Numbered from the stretch's first letter, positions 14,201 to 25,082 are shown. The stretch is 64,000 nucleotides of DNA from Saxidomus purpurata (GCA_022818135.1 JAFMSR010000008.1:6441679-6505678), one strand, 5' to 3'. Notes: generated from the letters alone by a model not told the origin. A program made the numbers and translations.

Positions 14201-17161
14201 GTCTATGCAACAGATTGTGACGTTTTTTTTTCCTTTTCTCATAAACTTTGTTTTACTGAAATTGTACACAATATTAAGTTATTTAAAGCTTTAACAAATG
14301 TTTGACAGACATCAATTTATATGGAACAGAGCTTTTCTTTTCTAAACATAACCACATTTCTTACCTCATTTTTGATGATGTTGCCTACCCCTGGCAAAAT
14401 GGACTGATCCAGTAACACATCGCAGACAAGCCGCTCTTGTTGTTCTTTCACTAACACTACTGCCCTTGGAAAATTGAACACGGGAGAACAGATGTCAAGG
14501 TCATTTAGGGCTTCATACTTTTGCTTACATAGTTCAGCTGATCTACACAATTCAAAAGACAAACAGATACAGGTAAACATAGAATAACATTATTTAATAA
14601 ATTAGCTGTTTGTTGATTTGCATATACTATGCCTATTTTAAACAGTTCAGCTCAGTCAGATATATGTAGTTAAATTACCCTAACAAGTGTCTAGAGCCGT
14701 CCAAAGCAAGACAGATCTCTGGTTTTTTTTTCCAAATTACTGACAACCATTTAATCTGGTGTTGGTGGACGGGTATACATTGGATAAAACAACATGAACC
14801 TTTGCGTTTTTCTTTTAGTTTAACTACCCTTTCAATAATATTTCAGTTATTTACAGATGGACAGTTTTATCTAACCCTAGTGTTCCTTGGAAGGACCAGT
14901 AGAATTGCTCACATAAAGAGTCAGGTCAGGACCAAGACTTGAACCCACAACCTGCAATCACCTAGAGGCCAGCAACCTAAACCTATCATCTGTGGAGGCA
15001 GGTCGGAAAGAACGTACACATGTAGCTTATTCTAGACTGTGAAACAAGTTTTTTCAAGTTACCTTAGTATCTCCCAGGACTTACTCCAGATGGAATCAAC
15101 CTGAAGACAAGTCTCAAGACACTACCTGCATCACACTGGCAAGGATTGAACCCGGGACCCTTCAACACGCTCATATTGCGCCATGGTGGTATGTACTTGT
15201 AAATTTAACATGCAAAATATTGCTGACCTACCTTATGTCAACTGATGACTTCTTGAAAGTTAATAGATCATTTGACATCTGTAATTCAAGAGAGGCTGTG
15301 TCAGCATTACCACCAAAATCGTTGTCTACTTTCTCATTGTTGATGAATGACTGGCCTGCCATTAGGAAATGAACTCTGCAAACAAACAAAAGACATTAGT
15401 TAATACATATTCATTTTGTTATGAAGTGCTGTAAATGATTACTTTAATGGTTTGGTCCAGTTGTAAAATATTTATTGCTTCTTTCATATATGATCAGCTA
15501 TTAGTAAATATACCAGTATATCTTGTACTATTTGTGTGTTTGTGGTGTCCCAACCAATCGTAACTTTTTACTGGAAAGCTAAATTCTTCTTTTAAACAAA
15601 ATGATCAAAAAGACTGATTTTCAAGTGTTTTAAAGGCTTTTTAATTTTTTTTTTATCTCTAACTCACCTTAGGCATAAATCACCAAAGTACATGAAAAGT
15701 TCCTTTCCGAGAGTCTGAACCCCATCCAGTGTTCTGCCAATAAGCTGGTGGAACTGTGACAAACCATTTGGGTCTTTCTTCTTGTTCTGAAAACAGATCT
15801 AGTATATTTTCTCAAAATTCCACAGTATGTACAAAAGTGTACATTCTAACTTAAGCATGAGGGCCAAGATGGCCCTATATTGCTCACCTGGCTACCATTG
15901 GCTATAGTACAAGGTCATCAGTAGCAGAAAGGGTAAATTTTGACCTGGGGGTCATGATTTGAACATTGTTGGTAAAGGTCAACTAGGAAATGATGCATGC
16001 TAAATATCTAAGCTCTAGGCCTTGTGGTTTCAGAGATAAAGATTATAAATTTTTTCCTATATAAATTATTAAATACTATATTAAATTCTCGGCTTTGCCG
16101 TGACGTCATACTGACCAGTTAACCAATCGGATTATTAGGTCGCGTTCATTTCTTCATTCGGTAGAAGGTGAAAACTCGGTCTTTACCGTTGACTCATATG
16201 CAAGTTCAAATCTATTTTAAACGAAACAAAAAGCTTTTGACAACATCGAATTATTATAAAAACAATCTGATAGTTTCAAGGCAATGGAAGATCGTCGTCT
16301 TCTTTCATTTCTAATTTTGGTTATTAAATTATTTAAAATTAAAGATGCATAGAGACCAGCGATGACAGCCGAGAAATCACCTTTCCCGAATGTAAATAAT
16401 TTTTCAGTACCCGGATGTGCGAAGCCGAGAATAAGCCTTTGCAAAATCAATTAATTTGAACAATTTTGGTAGAGGTCCACATGGCAATACCACATGCCAA
16501 ATATCTAAGCTCTAGGCATTCCTGTTCTTCAGAAGGAGATTTTTTAAGTTTTTCCTTTCTGTCCAGAGTTCTGCACGGAATGGATTTATTTGAACAACTA
16601 TGAGAGGGCTTCATGCAAGGAACTTTCCTGTCAAGTTTCATCAACATTGGCCTAGTGGTTTCAGAGGAGATGTCGTTAGAAGAATTATTATTAACAGACG
16701 TACAACATACGCCGACTATGAGCGACCCTAATAGAACACTCCTGATGGCACTTTGTGCAAGCTGAGCTAAAGAGCATTCTACAGCAAATATTGTTGGATG
16801 CTCCCCAAACTAAGTTAAATTAGAGACAAATAAAACATTCAGTATTTTTTTATTCATATATGCTTTTCCACTTGTAAAATTCATTTTGGACCAAGGGGAT
16901 TTGGATCAAGGGGATTTTGAAGTACACTCCAAAAAATCAACTTCCTGTAATCTGCAGTGATCTGGTAATTCGGTTTCTTTCTTCTACGGCTGAGACTGGG
17001 AGGCGGGTGCGACTTGGATCTGCAAACAAAAACTTAAGTGTATCATCAAGTTTATTGATCACCTTGTCTGCCGCATTTCCTCTCACATCTTGGACAGACT
17101 GCCCCTTCAATTTTCCTTTTATTTTCAGACCTTTCAATTTGCAACCTGGCCCTTCTACCAT
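8210..17161 (-). CDS. NEIL3: Endonuclease 8-like 3 (NEIL3) DNA glycosylase
   Basis: This gene encodes a nuclear DNA glycosylase of the Fpg/Nei family that removes oxidised bases and, in vertebrates, unhooks interstrand crosslinks at replication forks. Exons (high to low): 17161-17063, 15786-15668, 15375-15232, 14542-14365, 13997-13962, 13508-13434, 10112-9946, 9726-9039, 8371-8210. All phases join, giving about 555 residues against about 605 in human. The protein starts MVEGPGC; Val2 replaces the usual Fpg proline as the active-site residue, as known for NEIL3. TLGKELF carries the conserved lysine (about residue 61). The H2TH motif DQSILPGVGNIIKNE is at 166-180. The Fpg-type zinc finger has Cys 237, 240, 260 and 263. 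An NZF/RanBP2 finger with Cys 301, 304, 315 and 318 follows, and two GRF fingers lie near 465-502 and 507-550. The join of exons 1 and 2 is the least certain, because about 20 residues present in human are missing there. Confidence 0.93.
10355..11130. repeat. Dispersed repeat with TTCAAGTACTTTTCAAGGAC units
   Basis: The unit TTCAAGTACTTTTCAAGGAC occurs near 10375, 11061 and 11097, with a shorter form near 10410. These lie in the large NEIL3 intron between the exons at 10112 and 13434. The arrangement looks like the ends of a decayed non-autonomous DNA transposon. No transposase frame remains. Confidence 0.5.
11539..12262. mobile_element. 724-bp pogo/Tigger-like MITE
   Basis: The left end CAGTCGACTCTCGTTATC and right end GAGAGTCGACTG are inverted, and both are flanked by TA, as expected for Tc1/mariner-superfamily insertions. 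The subterminal zones carry many repeats of TTATCTCGAT and TATCTCGACT on both sides. The interior has no transposase frame. It lies within a NEIL3 intron. Confidence 0.8.
12263..12910. repeat. Diverged GTGACCTTGACC repeat array
   Basis: Phrases like GTGACCTTGACCTT, CATGTGCTGAACATTTCTG and TTTTAAAATCCTTC recur every roughly 120-150 bases (near 12290, 12420, 12590 and 12755). Related units occur in inverse wording near 41455-42340 and 59740-60100. It is non-coding intronic sequence. Confidence 0.55.
14700..15200 (-). repeat. Two degenerate tRNA-like SINE remnants
   Basis: On the minus strand a B-box-like GTTGTGGGTTCAAG lies near 14940, and a second GGTTCAATCC-like box lies near 15145. Both are preceded by A-box-like sequence on that strand. 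They sit in the NEIL3 intron between the exons at 14542 and 15232. Neither folds as a convincing tRNA. Confidence 0.4.
15860..16700. repeat. Dispersed repeat interrupted by a MITE
   Basis: The sequence AAATATCTAAGCTCTAGGC occurs both near 16001 and near 16500, each time after a phrase like AACAATTTTGGTAGAGGTC. The two parts look like neighbouring units of a dispersed repeat separated by an inserted element at 16085-16432. The whole block lies in NEIL3 intron 1. Confidence 0.5.
16085..16432. mobile_element. Nested MITE with ATTCTCGGCTT ends
   Basis: The left end ATTCTCGGCTTTGCC is the inverse of the right end GCGAAGCCGAGAAT, with one mismatch among the first dozen bases. The element is about 348 bp, has no coding capacity and is inserted within a dispersed repeat in NEIL3 intron 1. 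I could not define a clear target-site duplication. Confidence 0.55.
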
Positions 17162-18330
17162 GTTTGTTTACATAACAAGATTCCCGCGAAATTTTGCGTT
17201 ATGTAAGAATGTAACGCTGTGATTCCTTTTTGTAACGGGGAGTAACCGCTAGAAGTTGTCTTTACCTTTCTACAGCAGTTATGTCCCTTCTGTCAACTGT
17301 ATTTGATATATCAATACTTTCGGGTATTACTGACAGGTGCACGTAATTGCAAGAATAAAAGATGTAAAAGCAGTGAAAGGAGACTGCACAGTAAAAAAGT
17401 GAGAAAAACAGTTGTTCTGTCTACTCAGACTGGGAGAGGTCTAGGTGCAGGTATGGTGTTCCAAATTACCACAAGACAAATTTTGATGCAAAGCATCAAA
17501 GGCGCTGCGCATGTTTTTGAAACATGATTTAAAGGAATCAGAGTCATTTTAGAATATCAGTAAACAACCTATCAACGGGAAAAACCGAATACATTATATT
17601 ATTTGTAACTGTTATCATAATAAGTAAAAAACCACATCTACTACAGTTTAACCAAAAAATGAACGAATCATAAAACAACCTTACGTATAATGGTACGATG
17701 ACGCCCATTAAACAAGGCTACAGCTCCTGGTCAGTAGACGCTTTTCGACGCAGACGAAACCCACGTGATTAATTTTGTCTTTACTATTGGTCAGTTGTTA
17801 GCGATGCTTTACATAACTTTCATTCAGACCCCATGTATCGCATAGTTAGGTGAACGGTCTTATTTATAATGCCTACATTTTACTTTAGTTTGTAGTAATT
17901 AAAATGGGTTTTCATTAATTATTCACGTTGACAACATATGTATTTAAACTTCAAAATGTTTAGAGTTAGCAAAACAACTATCGAGACGTTTTTTCTGAAC
18001 TTTGATGAATCTGGCCGTAGGGTCCGTAAACAAAGCAATAAAAAAACCATAACCTTCAAGTTTGTGGAAAAGTTATTAAATATCCTATGAATATGTCAAA
18101 AGTTTTGAATTAACCGTCGAAGACGTATGCATCTGGTATAGTATTGTTTGTAATGAGTTAATACTGTTTATTTATTCATTATAGGGAGTTTGTTCAAACA
18201 TAATACATAGCTTTTAATTACAATAATAATGTTGGCTGCTCCCTATTCGATTATGCAACCCCATGGTACAAAATTAAAACCTATTCAATACTGGCACTGT
18301 GCTTCCGCACAGCGCCAACAATAATACTAA
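17162..18330. other. NEIL3 upstream region, otherwise no gene seen
   Basis: This stretch begins directly upstream of the NEIL3 start codon and probably contains its promoter and 5' untranslated sequence. No TATA box or other motif can be assigned with confidence. A short self-complementary segment TTGATGCAAAGCATCAA lies near 17482, and a similar one recurs near 32470, suggesting debris of a small element. Confidence 0.4.
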
Positions 18331-18334
18331 GTAA

Positions 18335-18406
18335 TACCAGGAACGTAGTTGATTCTACGTTCCTGGTAATACCAGGGTCCGTATATTACATATACGGACC
18401 CTGGTA
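18335..18406. repeat. Two perfect hairpins in tandem
   Basis: The first hairpin has 14-base arms starting TACCAGGAACGTAG (18335-18348) and closing at 18355-18368. The second has 17-base arms starting TACCAGGGTCCGTATAT (18370-18386) and closing at 18390-18406, with a three-base loop. Both stems are perfect, and both begin with TACCAGG. They adjoin the decayed LINE fragment. Confidence 0.85.
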
Positions 18407-18830
18407 ATACGTAGCAACTGACAGAAGTGTGAATTTGCTGAAATGACATGGGATGCATTAGGTATTATTTTAGCTCGATTGTGGGGGAAAGCTTGAAGCT
18501 TATTGAGTCTCCCTCGAGGATCCATTACATTACGAAACATCCTTACTGGTCCCTCAATATATGACGGTAGAAGAACAAGAACAAGACTATTTACAATTTT
18601 GTAAACCATGATCAATCGGAATAAGTCACGGCTGTCTTGTTGTGTCTGCCAGCCAAGTTCCTCCTGTGTCATCCGTGTACGGTGACTATCATAATATGAG
18701 TAGTTGTTTTTCACCCAACGGACAGTTTTCGTTGACATTTGTATTATTTATCTGTGAGGACTCCAGACGAATGAAGCATACTCTATCTGTGGTCTTACTA
18801 CAGTCTTGATGAAATAAACATCTCTTGAAC
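18407..18830 (-). pseudogene. Decayed tail of a non-LTR retrotransposon reverse transcriptase
   Basis: Read on the minus strand, the region encodes fragments like VVRPQIEYASFVW, then an in-frame stop, then RWVKNNYSYYDS, QEELGW and RLIMVYKIVNSLV. This order is typical of the C-terminal end of reverse transcriptase frames in invertebrate LINEs. The intact enzyme would extend roughly a thousand residues upstream, and none of that is present. The segment at about 18465-18516 matches the 3' tail of the family II SINE at 5105-5315. It is a dead 5'-truncated copy. Confidence 0.75.
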
Positions 18831-19680
18831 AATTCTAGCTAAAAGTCAGATTTTAACTTTTTTCGTATAGCCATTTACCCCATATCCTTGCCCCCAAGAC
18901 GCCATATGTTACTTGACGAATCAATACGGTTTGAAAAATCTTAACAGAGGGTTTACTCTATCACGTTTTTTGTAGGCTATTTCCTTACTTTAACTTATTT
19001 TGAAAACCAGGCAATAGATTAAAAACTTGTCCTGTATTATTAGGACAGGGACACTATAATATTGAAGAGAACACAATGCTACTAATCAAAAGCCTAAGGA
19101 CAATCATTATTTGTATGATAGACATGTATGTTTACGCAGAACATATGTGACAAAACGGACAGGGTCACACATGAACCTCTTGACAAAGCTACATCTGAGC
19201 TCCGAGCCTTGCAGTTTTTTTTTAAAGTGTATGTAAAAACGTTATCCTTGTGCGCGGGTTAATATTAACAAACTTAACGAACTTGGAAGATAACCACGAG
19301 GCAACTAGTAAGCTTGGAGCCATGATTTCGGTTTAGACAAGAAGGTTTTCGTATTTAATCCATGGACAAGTTACTCGGACCCCGGTCAGAGTCAGTTATG
19401 CTCTCGGGCCATGGTGTGATTTTGAACAATATTTGTAGAGCACTACGATACAAGATATTTACATTTGCTAGTCCTGTGCCTTTTTTCTCTTTTGAGGCCC
19501 CAACTGAGAAACCCCGTTTATTGCATATAAGGTTTAAACAAAATTCATGATCTAAAAGCAGAGATATTAGCTGATACTACTAAGATTACAATTTTTAACA
19601 GCAAGATAAAGTATAAATTGGTGTAGAATTAAAAAAAAAGATTTCTTATTAACAGAGGCTTTTTTACTACTATCTACGGA
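18831..19680. other. Intergenic, nothing recognised
   Basis: No exon, RNA gene or clear repeat was found in this AT-rich stretch. The short open frame at 19362-19550 shows no recognisable domain and no convincing splice sites. Confidence 0.4.
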
Positions 19681-20304
19681 AACGCATATTGACCCCCTTT
19701 ATATATGTTCTACATTTTCTTAACTTACTAAGATATGCGTGTATTATATATAAGTAATCAAATACTTGAGACTAAATAGTTTGTTGAAGTATAACATAAG
19801 TGAATCTAGGAGATATTTGTGCTGGTTGTTATTTTTTGTAGATGTAGGTTGTTTTTTTACGTGTTGCAGTTTGTGATATTTTTGTCAACAAATATCATTT
19901 CATGAAAATAAGCTATTGATGAATAAGAGAAATATATGACATGTTGTACTAAACTAATGAGTTGAATATATCCAGCAAAAATAAAAGTGACAGAAAAGAC
20001 AAAGATATATATCTTCAACACTTTTAACTTTCTCCACCTTTAAGTTTATATTCATTTCAGCACAAATAAATCATAAATTTTCACTATGTAGATCTAATAC
20101 AATAAAATTGGTAAAAACGATATCAATTGCTAATCAAAGCTTATTTCCTAATTTAGATACAAAAGAACAACTGTAAATCAGAACTTTTTATCTTCGTTCT
20201 TAGATAGACTGCTAAATACGGTGAAATTTATGTAGGCTCATATATAGAAAAATAGTATTTTTTATGAATATAATTTATATTTATAAAGGGGGTCAATATA
20301 CGTT
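19681..20304. mobile_element. 624-bp MITE with ATATTGACCCCCTTTAT ends
   Basis: The left end contains GCATATTGACCCCCTTTATA, and the right end is its near-perfect inverse (TATAAAGGGGGTCAATATAC). The interior is AT-rich without a transposase frame. The element is therefore probably non-autonomous; no target-site duplication could be defined. Confidence 0.65.
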
Positions 20305-20540
20305 TAAGTAACTATCCGCTAGACTTTGACTGATTTAATAAAATAAGGAATAGATAACATTTATTTCATGCTAACTTATGAAATACTGTGTTATATCAGT
20401 GAGATATAGAGTGATGATATAGGTTTCATATTGATCAGTCTGGGTGATATAGATCTGCCGGAACTACTTTTTTAAGTAGTGCATATACATGGCTTTGCTT
20501 TTGTTTTAATACATGTAGTTAGCATAAAATATAAAGAAAA

Positions 20541-20687
20541 TTTGTTTGTTTTGAGTGGATATGGAATATATCTTAACTCAAAGTGATACAATTTTCACAT
20601 TTTAACTCGCGCTTCGCGTTCGTGAAAATATTACAATTGTATCATTTTTCGGTGAGATATATTCTATATCCACTCAAAACAAACAAA
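20541..20687. mobile_element. Small palindromic element (MITE-like)
   Basis: The left arm begins TTTGTTTGTTTTGAGTGGAT and the right arm is its inverse ending CACTCAAAACAAACAAA. The arms stay partly complementary inward through the ATATATCTTAACTC/GAGATATATTC segment. The centre holds CTCGCGCTTCGCG. The total is about 147 bp, so it could fold into one long hairpin. Confidence 0.7.
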
Positions 20688-20699
20688 TATCCTCTATAT

Positions 20700-22420
20700 A
20701 CCAGAGGTAGTTATCTAATCTAGACAAATTTGATTATTTAACTTGCTTATTTTTACAAAACAAAACAAACTATGAATATGTTTGAATATGTATTCGTGAA
20801 AACCGGATGTCTACATGTAGAGGACCACTATAGAAACATATTAATTACTGGTATTCATTTGAAGTGATGTGCAGGGCAGCTACCAAATAAAATATATAAG
20901 CATAACAAAACAATAGCAAAACGCGGATATGCGGACATGCAATATGCATAGATCGATCGCAGACGACCGGAGTACTTGATTAAAAGCCAATAATACTCTT
21001 CTAGCACCACTCTCTTGTGTGAAAGGAACGATTACTCTGCAAAGGAGATTGTCCAAGCACGCGTGTGCGTTCGTGGTAAATAATCGGGTCATGAAACAGA
21101 AACTAGAAATTGTACCACTTTGTAGGAGATACACGTTGGAAATTCCAAAAATAGAATGAACGTAGTATCGTCACTTGTGGCTGAATTTTTGTCCATATAT
21201 TTTCCAACATGTATTGTTGACTCAGTTAACGCACATTGTGAGTGATAGGAACTAAATTGTTCGTGGTTTCTAGAAACTTTCTTTATGAGTTATAGTCAAG
21301 TGATCACATTTTAAGTTTTAGGTAATCAGGTGTCGGATGCAAGATATTTAAAGCTATGATTGGATTTTAGATGAGGAGTAAGTAAGTTAATTCTGAATAG
21401 AGTAATCGCAGTTTAATTCAGGCTGTTGGTAGTATTTGTTACATGCTGTTTCATTATGTATAGGTTAGTGTTCATTTTGATGTATTTATGAAAATAAATT
21501 GGTCTGGTACCTACTTAGTGTTTGAAATTTTTTTTTTGTAAATCAGTAGTATTGCCCCTTTTACTGACCCGGTAAAAATATTGAGTTACCCAAGTCAAAG
21601 TTGAGCGAATACTGCGCTGCGATTGGACAAAAAATAATTTCAAACACTAAATTATGAATAACATCAGTGATCAAGCTGAAGTGTAAATGCCATATGTAAA
21701 GCAGATGTTTACAAATTATTTCTTTGCTTCAGGTAAAAACTTTAGATTTAAACCAATACGTTCTGCTCTTTGATTATAATGTTTCCAATGATTATCCTAT
21801 TACATGTGCATATGTATAACGTAAAACGGCAGTTGTGACAAACTGCAGAGGTAGTTAGTTTATTTTATTACTAGTAGGTCCAATACAATAACATAATTAT
21901 GTATTAATTGTTTACATTAAGCTTTAAGATATCTGGTTTTGAAATAATGCTCTGCTACATTGTACATGTAATAGCTTAAAGTATCAGAGCGCTTAAATTA
22001 CTGTATATGCATTCATGCATGTTATAGTTGTTAACTTAAGAGCTGTGACTCGTACACACAAAAGGAGTGTAGATTGTATAATATAGTAAATTAAATGATA
22101 TTCCATGTGTTATTTTTTTCAGATGACATCACCAGTGTCGACTGTCATTTTACAAAGGAGATCATAAGTGATAGATATAAGATTCATTATACATGTCTGG
22201 TGTTTTCAATATGTTTTCAAACTTAAAAGGATATAAACGTGGTGAAACTGTCAGAATATTTGCCTGCATGTTGTACACCTTGATGAGAATATAAAACATG
22301 AACAAGTTATTTTAGACCTATAATTGTACTAGTTATTCTTTTATCACTTTGCAAACACAAGACAGTGCCAGTGGTGCGAATAATCACATACACTGCAATC
22401 GGATGATCACATATTTCAGA
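20700..22420. other. Upstream region of the CARD gene
   Basis: No coding exon was supported. There are candidate splice acceptors for the downstream gene: a pyrimidine-rich TTATTTTTTTCAG at about 22110-22122, and ATATTTCAG directly before the start codon of the CARD gene. This suggests that one or more non-coding 5' exons lie in this stretch. I see no clear core promoter. Confidence 0.4.
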
Positions 22421-22424
22421 CAAA

Positions 22425-25006
22425 ATGAATAAGAAAGAAAAGACTGCGTTACAAAAAGTTCACCTTTTACTGGTAGAGGACCTTAATGCTAAGGATATAT
22501 TGCCACATCTGTTTCAAAATAAAATGATAACAATTGAGGAATACGAAGAGATTGATGAACTGAATGAAACTAGGAGAACAAAGTGTAAGAAACTTCTACG
22601 GTTTATATCACGATCTGGTAGTGAATGTACTTTTGAAGGGTTTGTACAGTCTCTGAGATATAAGAATGCATATACTTTTTTAGCCGACAATTTAGAACAA
22701 ACACTCAAAGAAGTTCTGGAGGAGAAAAACGATACACCTCGCGAAATAGCGAAGGGAGAGAACGCTGAACTTTTCAATGACAATGGAAGTAATAATATAT
22801 CTGATATTATGTATGAACCAGTAAGGAAGATAAATATATTCACAAAACAACGGAAAAAAATGTCAGCACTGGCTCATAAGTTGAAAAGGCTTTCGCATGA
22901 TGGTGATTACGAAAGCTTTCAAGAAGTAGTCAAAAATATAGATTTAAAATTCCGAAGTAACAAACTTATGGAGAAGAAGAGTATAGGTTACAGAATGGAG
23001 CTGGCAGATATGAGATTTACATCATTGGAAGCTGAGATAAGTGCCAAAAGAGTACGATATGACACAAGTCTTGGTGATGGAGATGTATTTAAACATATGG
23101 AGTCAGTAATACCTTTTACTAGGAATCCACGAGTAAGCAGTATGACTTATCTAGCGAGGTAAAACATCTTCTTTTTTGTCACGGGTATCGAGCGACTGAC
23201 ACTAGGCAGAGCTTTTTTAAAAAGTTCAATTGAAATTTGTTTTATATTTACCCAGCAAATCTTTTGAAATTGTCCCGTCAATATTCAAATTTATTATTTC
23301 AAAGGGAGGTGGGGGGATACCATATAATTTACAGACTGAATAGCGCACAATGCAGATACGCCCTGGCGGTAAAGGCAGATTCACTTACTGCTCGTTGGGT
23401 AAGAGATTTTTTCATTAAGGGAGACTGAAGATTTCAAGAAATAAAATCAGATTATGCCATGATAATTTCGAAATTGATAAGAAATGGTTAATTATTGGTC
23501 AGCCTTTCAAAGTTTATGTTTGAATAACAGATGATTAAATATTTCGTAAACACGAATCTCGGATTATCGAATACATAAACGAACCCAATTATTATTTTTA
23601 AAGGTATAGCTTGAAAAAAGCAAGTTTTTTTTGTAATAAATAAGTTAATGTATTTGCGTTTGTTTCACTTTAGGTATGGATCGGCAGTTGCTATGGAGAA
23701 TTCTATTGACGACGGATTGGCGTACATCCAATTTGCAAAAGAGCATGCTGAACATGTCGCCCCGTGTAAAGACACTGGTATGGTGTATTACATAGAAGTC
23801 AACCTATTGTCTCAGAAGTATGAAAAGAATCCGACTGATAGTCTTAAAGCAGATGTTTTGAGAACTTCAGAACAAGGCATCGCTCAGTTTAATAGTGAGA
23901 ATGACGAAATAAGAAAAGATTATCAGAGAATGCTTTTGTTGAAGATGGTTTATTGCTATCTGGGCGTTGGCCTCTTCTGTAGGAAAATAGAAAATGCACG
24001 TTCCACGGTTTCAGACAGGGATGAGGCAAAGAAGTTAATTGACTTTATTGAAACTTCAGATGTGTGGCAAGGTATGGAGAAACGGCGAAAAATGTTGTTC
24101 CATGTGGCGAAGTCAGAATACTATAAACAGCAAGGTATTATGGATTTAGCAGTAGTTCATGCAAAAGAAGCGCAAAAGTTGGGGGAAGAAAACAACTGGA
24201 CTGCTGAATTGCCCAACATTTGTGAGATGTTAAGTGAGCTTAAAAATCTTAAATCATCAAATTCTGAAAGAGCAGAGTCTAAATCTGCAGATGAAATTGT
24301 AGCGGAGTTGTTTGAAGACTTTTCTGAAAACGAAGACGAATCAGAGGAAGGCCACTGGGATAATACATGTGCTGCTTCAGGACACACCAATGAAACTTCT
24401 CAGGATTATAAAGATCTATGTGATTTACATTTAGGGACTGTGCAAGGAAAGGACAAGTCTATCACACATATGCATGATCTGAAGGACATTTCCAAAGAAT
24501 TTGATGATGAAATGATGTCAGATTTCACGAATAGTCATAGAATAACTTTACTGAAAGAACTGGGAGAGGAGTATGATACAAAAAATTTTGAAACCGAGCA
24601 ACGTTTCGAAGAAGGGATTGGTAGTGAAAATAAATTTGAACAAAACACGGGACATGTAAATGCAAATTTAGATGCTACGGAAAACTCAATATGTATGACA
24701 TATTTAAAGCCAGAAGATAACATTAATCTTTTAACGAGAGAAGAAACTGAAATGGCGTGTCTGAAAGACCCGTATGAAATGCAGTGCTTTGAAGAATCCC
24801 TTCCTAAACTTGACTCTCAATATGCCTCACATAGGCATCAGCAGTTGATGCTTTTGAAAGAACAAAGCCCAGTTGGGGAGATGCCATTTGACAATAATCT
24901 TAGTTTGACATTACATACGGAAGATAATAGCATGACAGTGCAGTCGCAAAACAGTAATATTACGTCACTGTCGCAAAATGGTGAGCTTCCATCACCGCTG
25001 ATATAA
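22425..25006 (+). CDS. CARD protein with a conserved helical module of unknown function
   Basis: Two exons, 22425-23158 and 23674-25006, join in phase at an Arg codon (AG/G) and encode 688 residues. Residues about 1-95 look like a CARD death-fold domain: amphipathic helices with VEDLNAKDILPHLF, ITIEEYEEIDE, KKLLRFI and FEGFVQSL. CARDs pair with one another in apoptosis and innate signalling complexes. After a polar linker, residues about 128-440 form a Lys/Glu-rich, probably all-helical, perhaps TPR-like module containing YEPVRKIN, SSMTYLAR and PCKDTGMVYYIE. This module is strongly conserved in the neighbouring copy. An acidic segment follows (LFEDFSENEDESEE, about 450-478), then about 200 polar residues without a domain. 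An acceptor (TTTCAG) sits six bases before ATG, so a 5' untranslated exon is likely. The CARD call is from pattern, not a search, and the function of the module is unknown. Confidence 0.85.
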
Positions 25007-25082
25007 CAATATGTTGTTTGCAATTTATTTTGAAATACACAATATACTCGCATTAAAACCATGACGGCGTTTTAACCCATGG

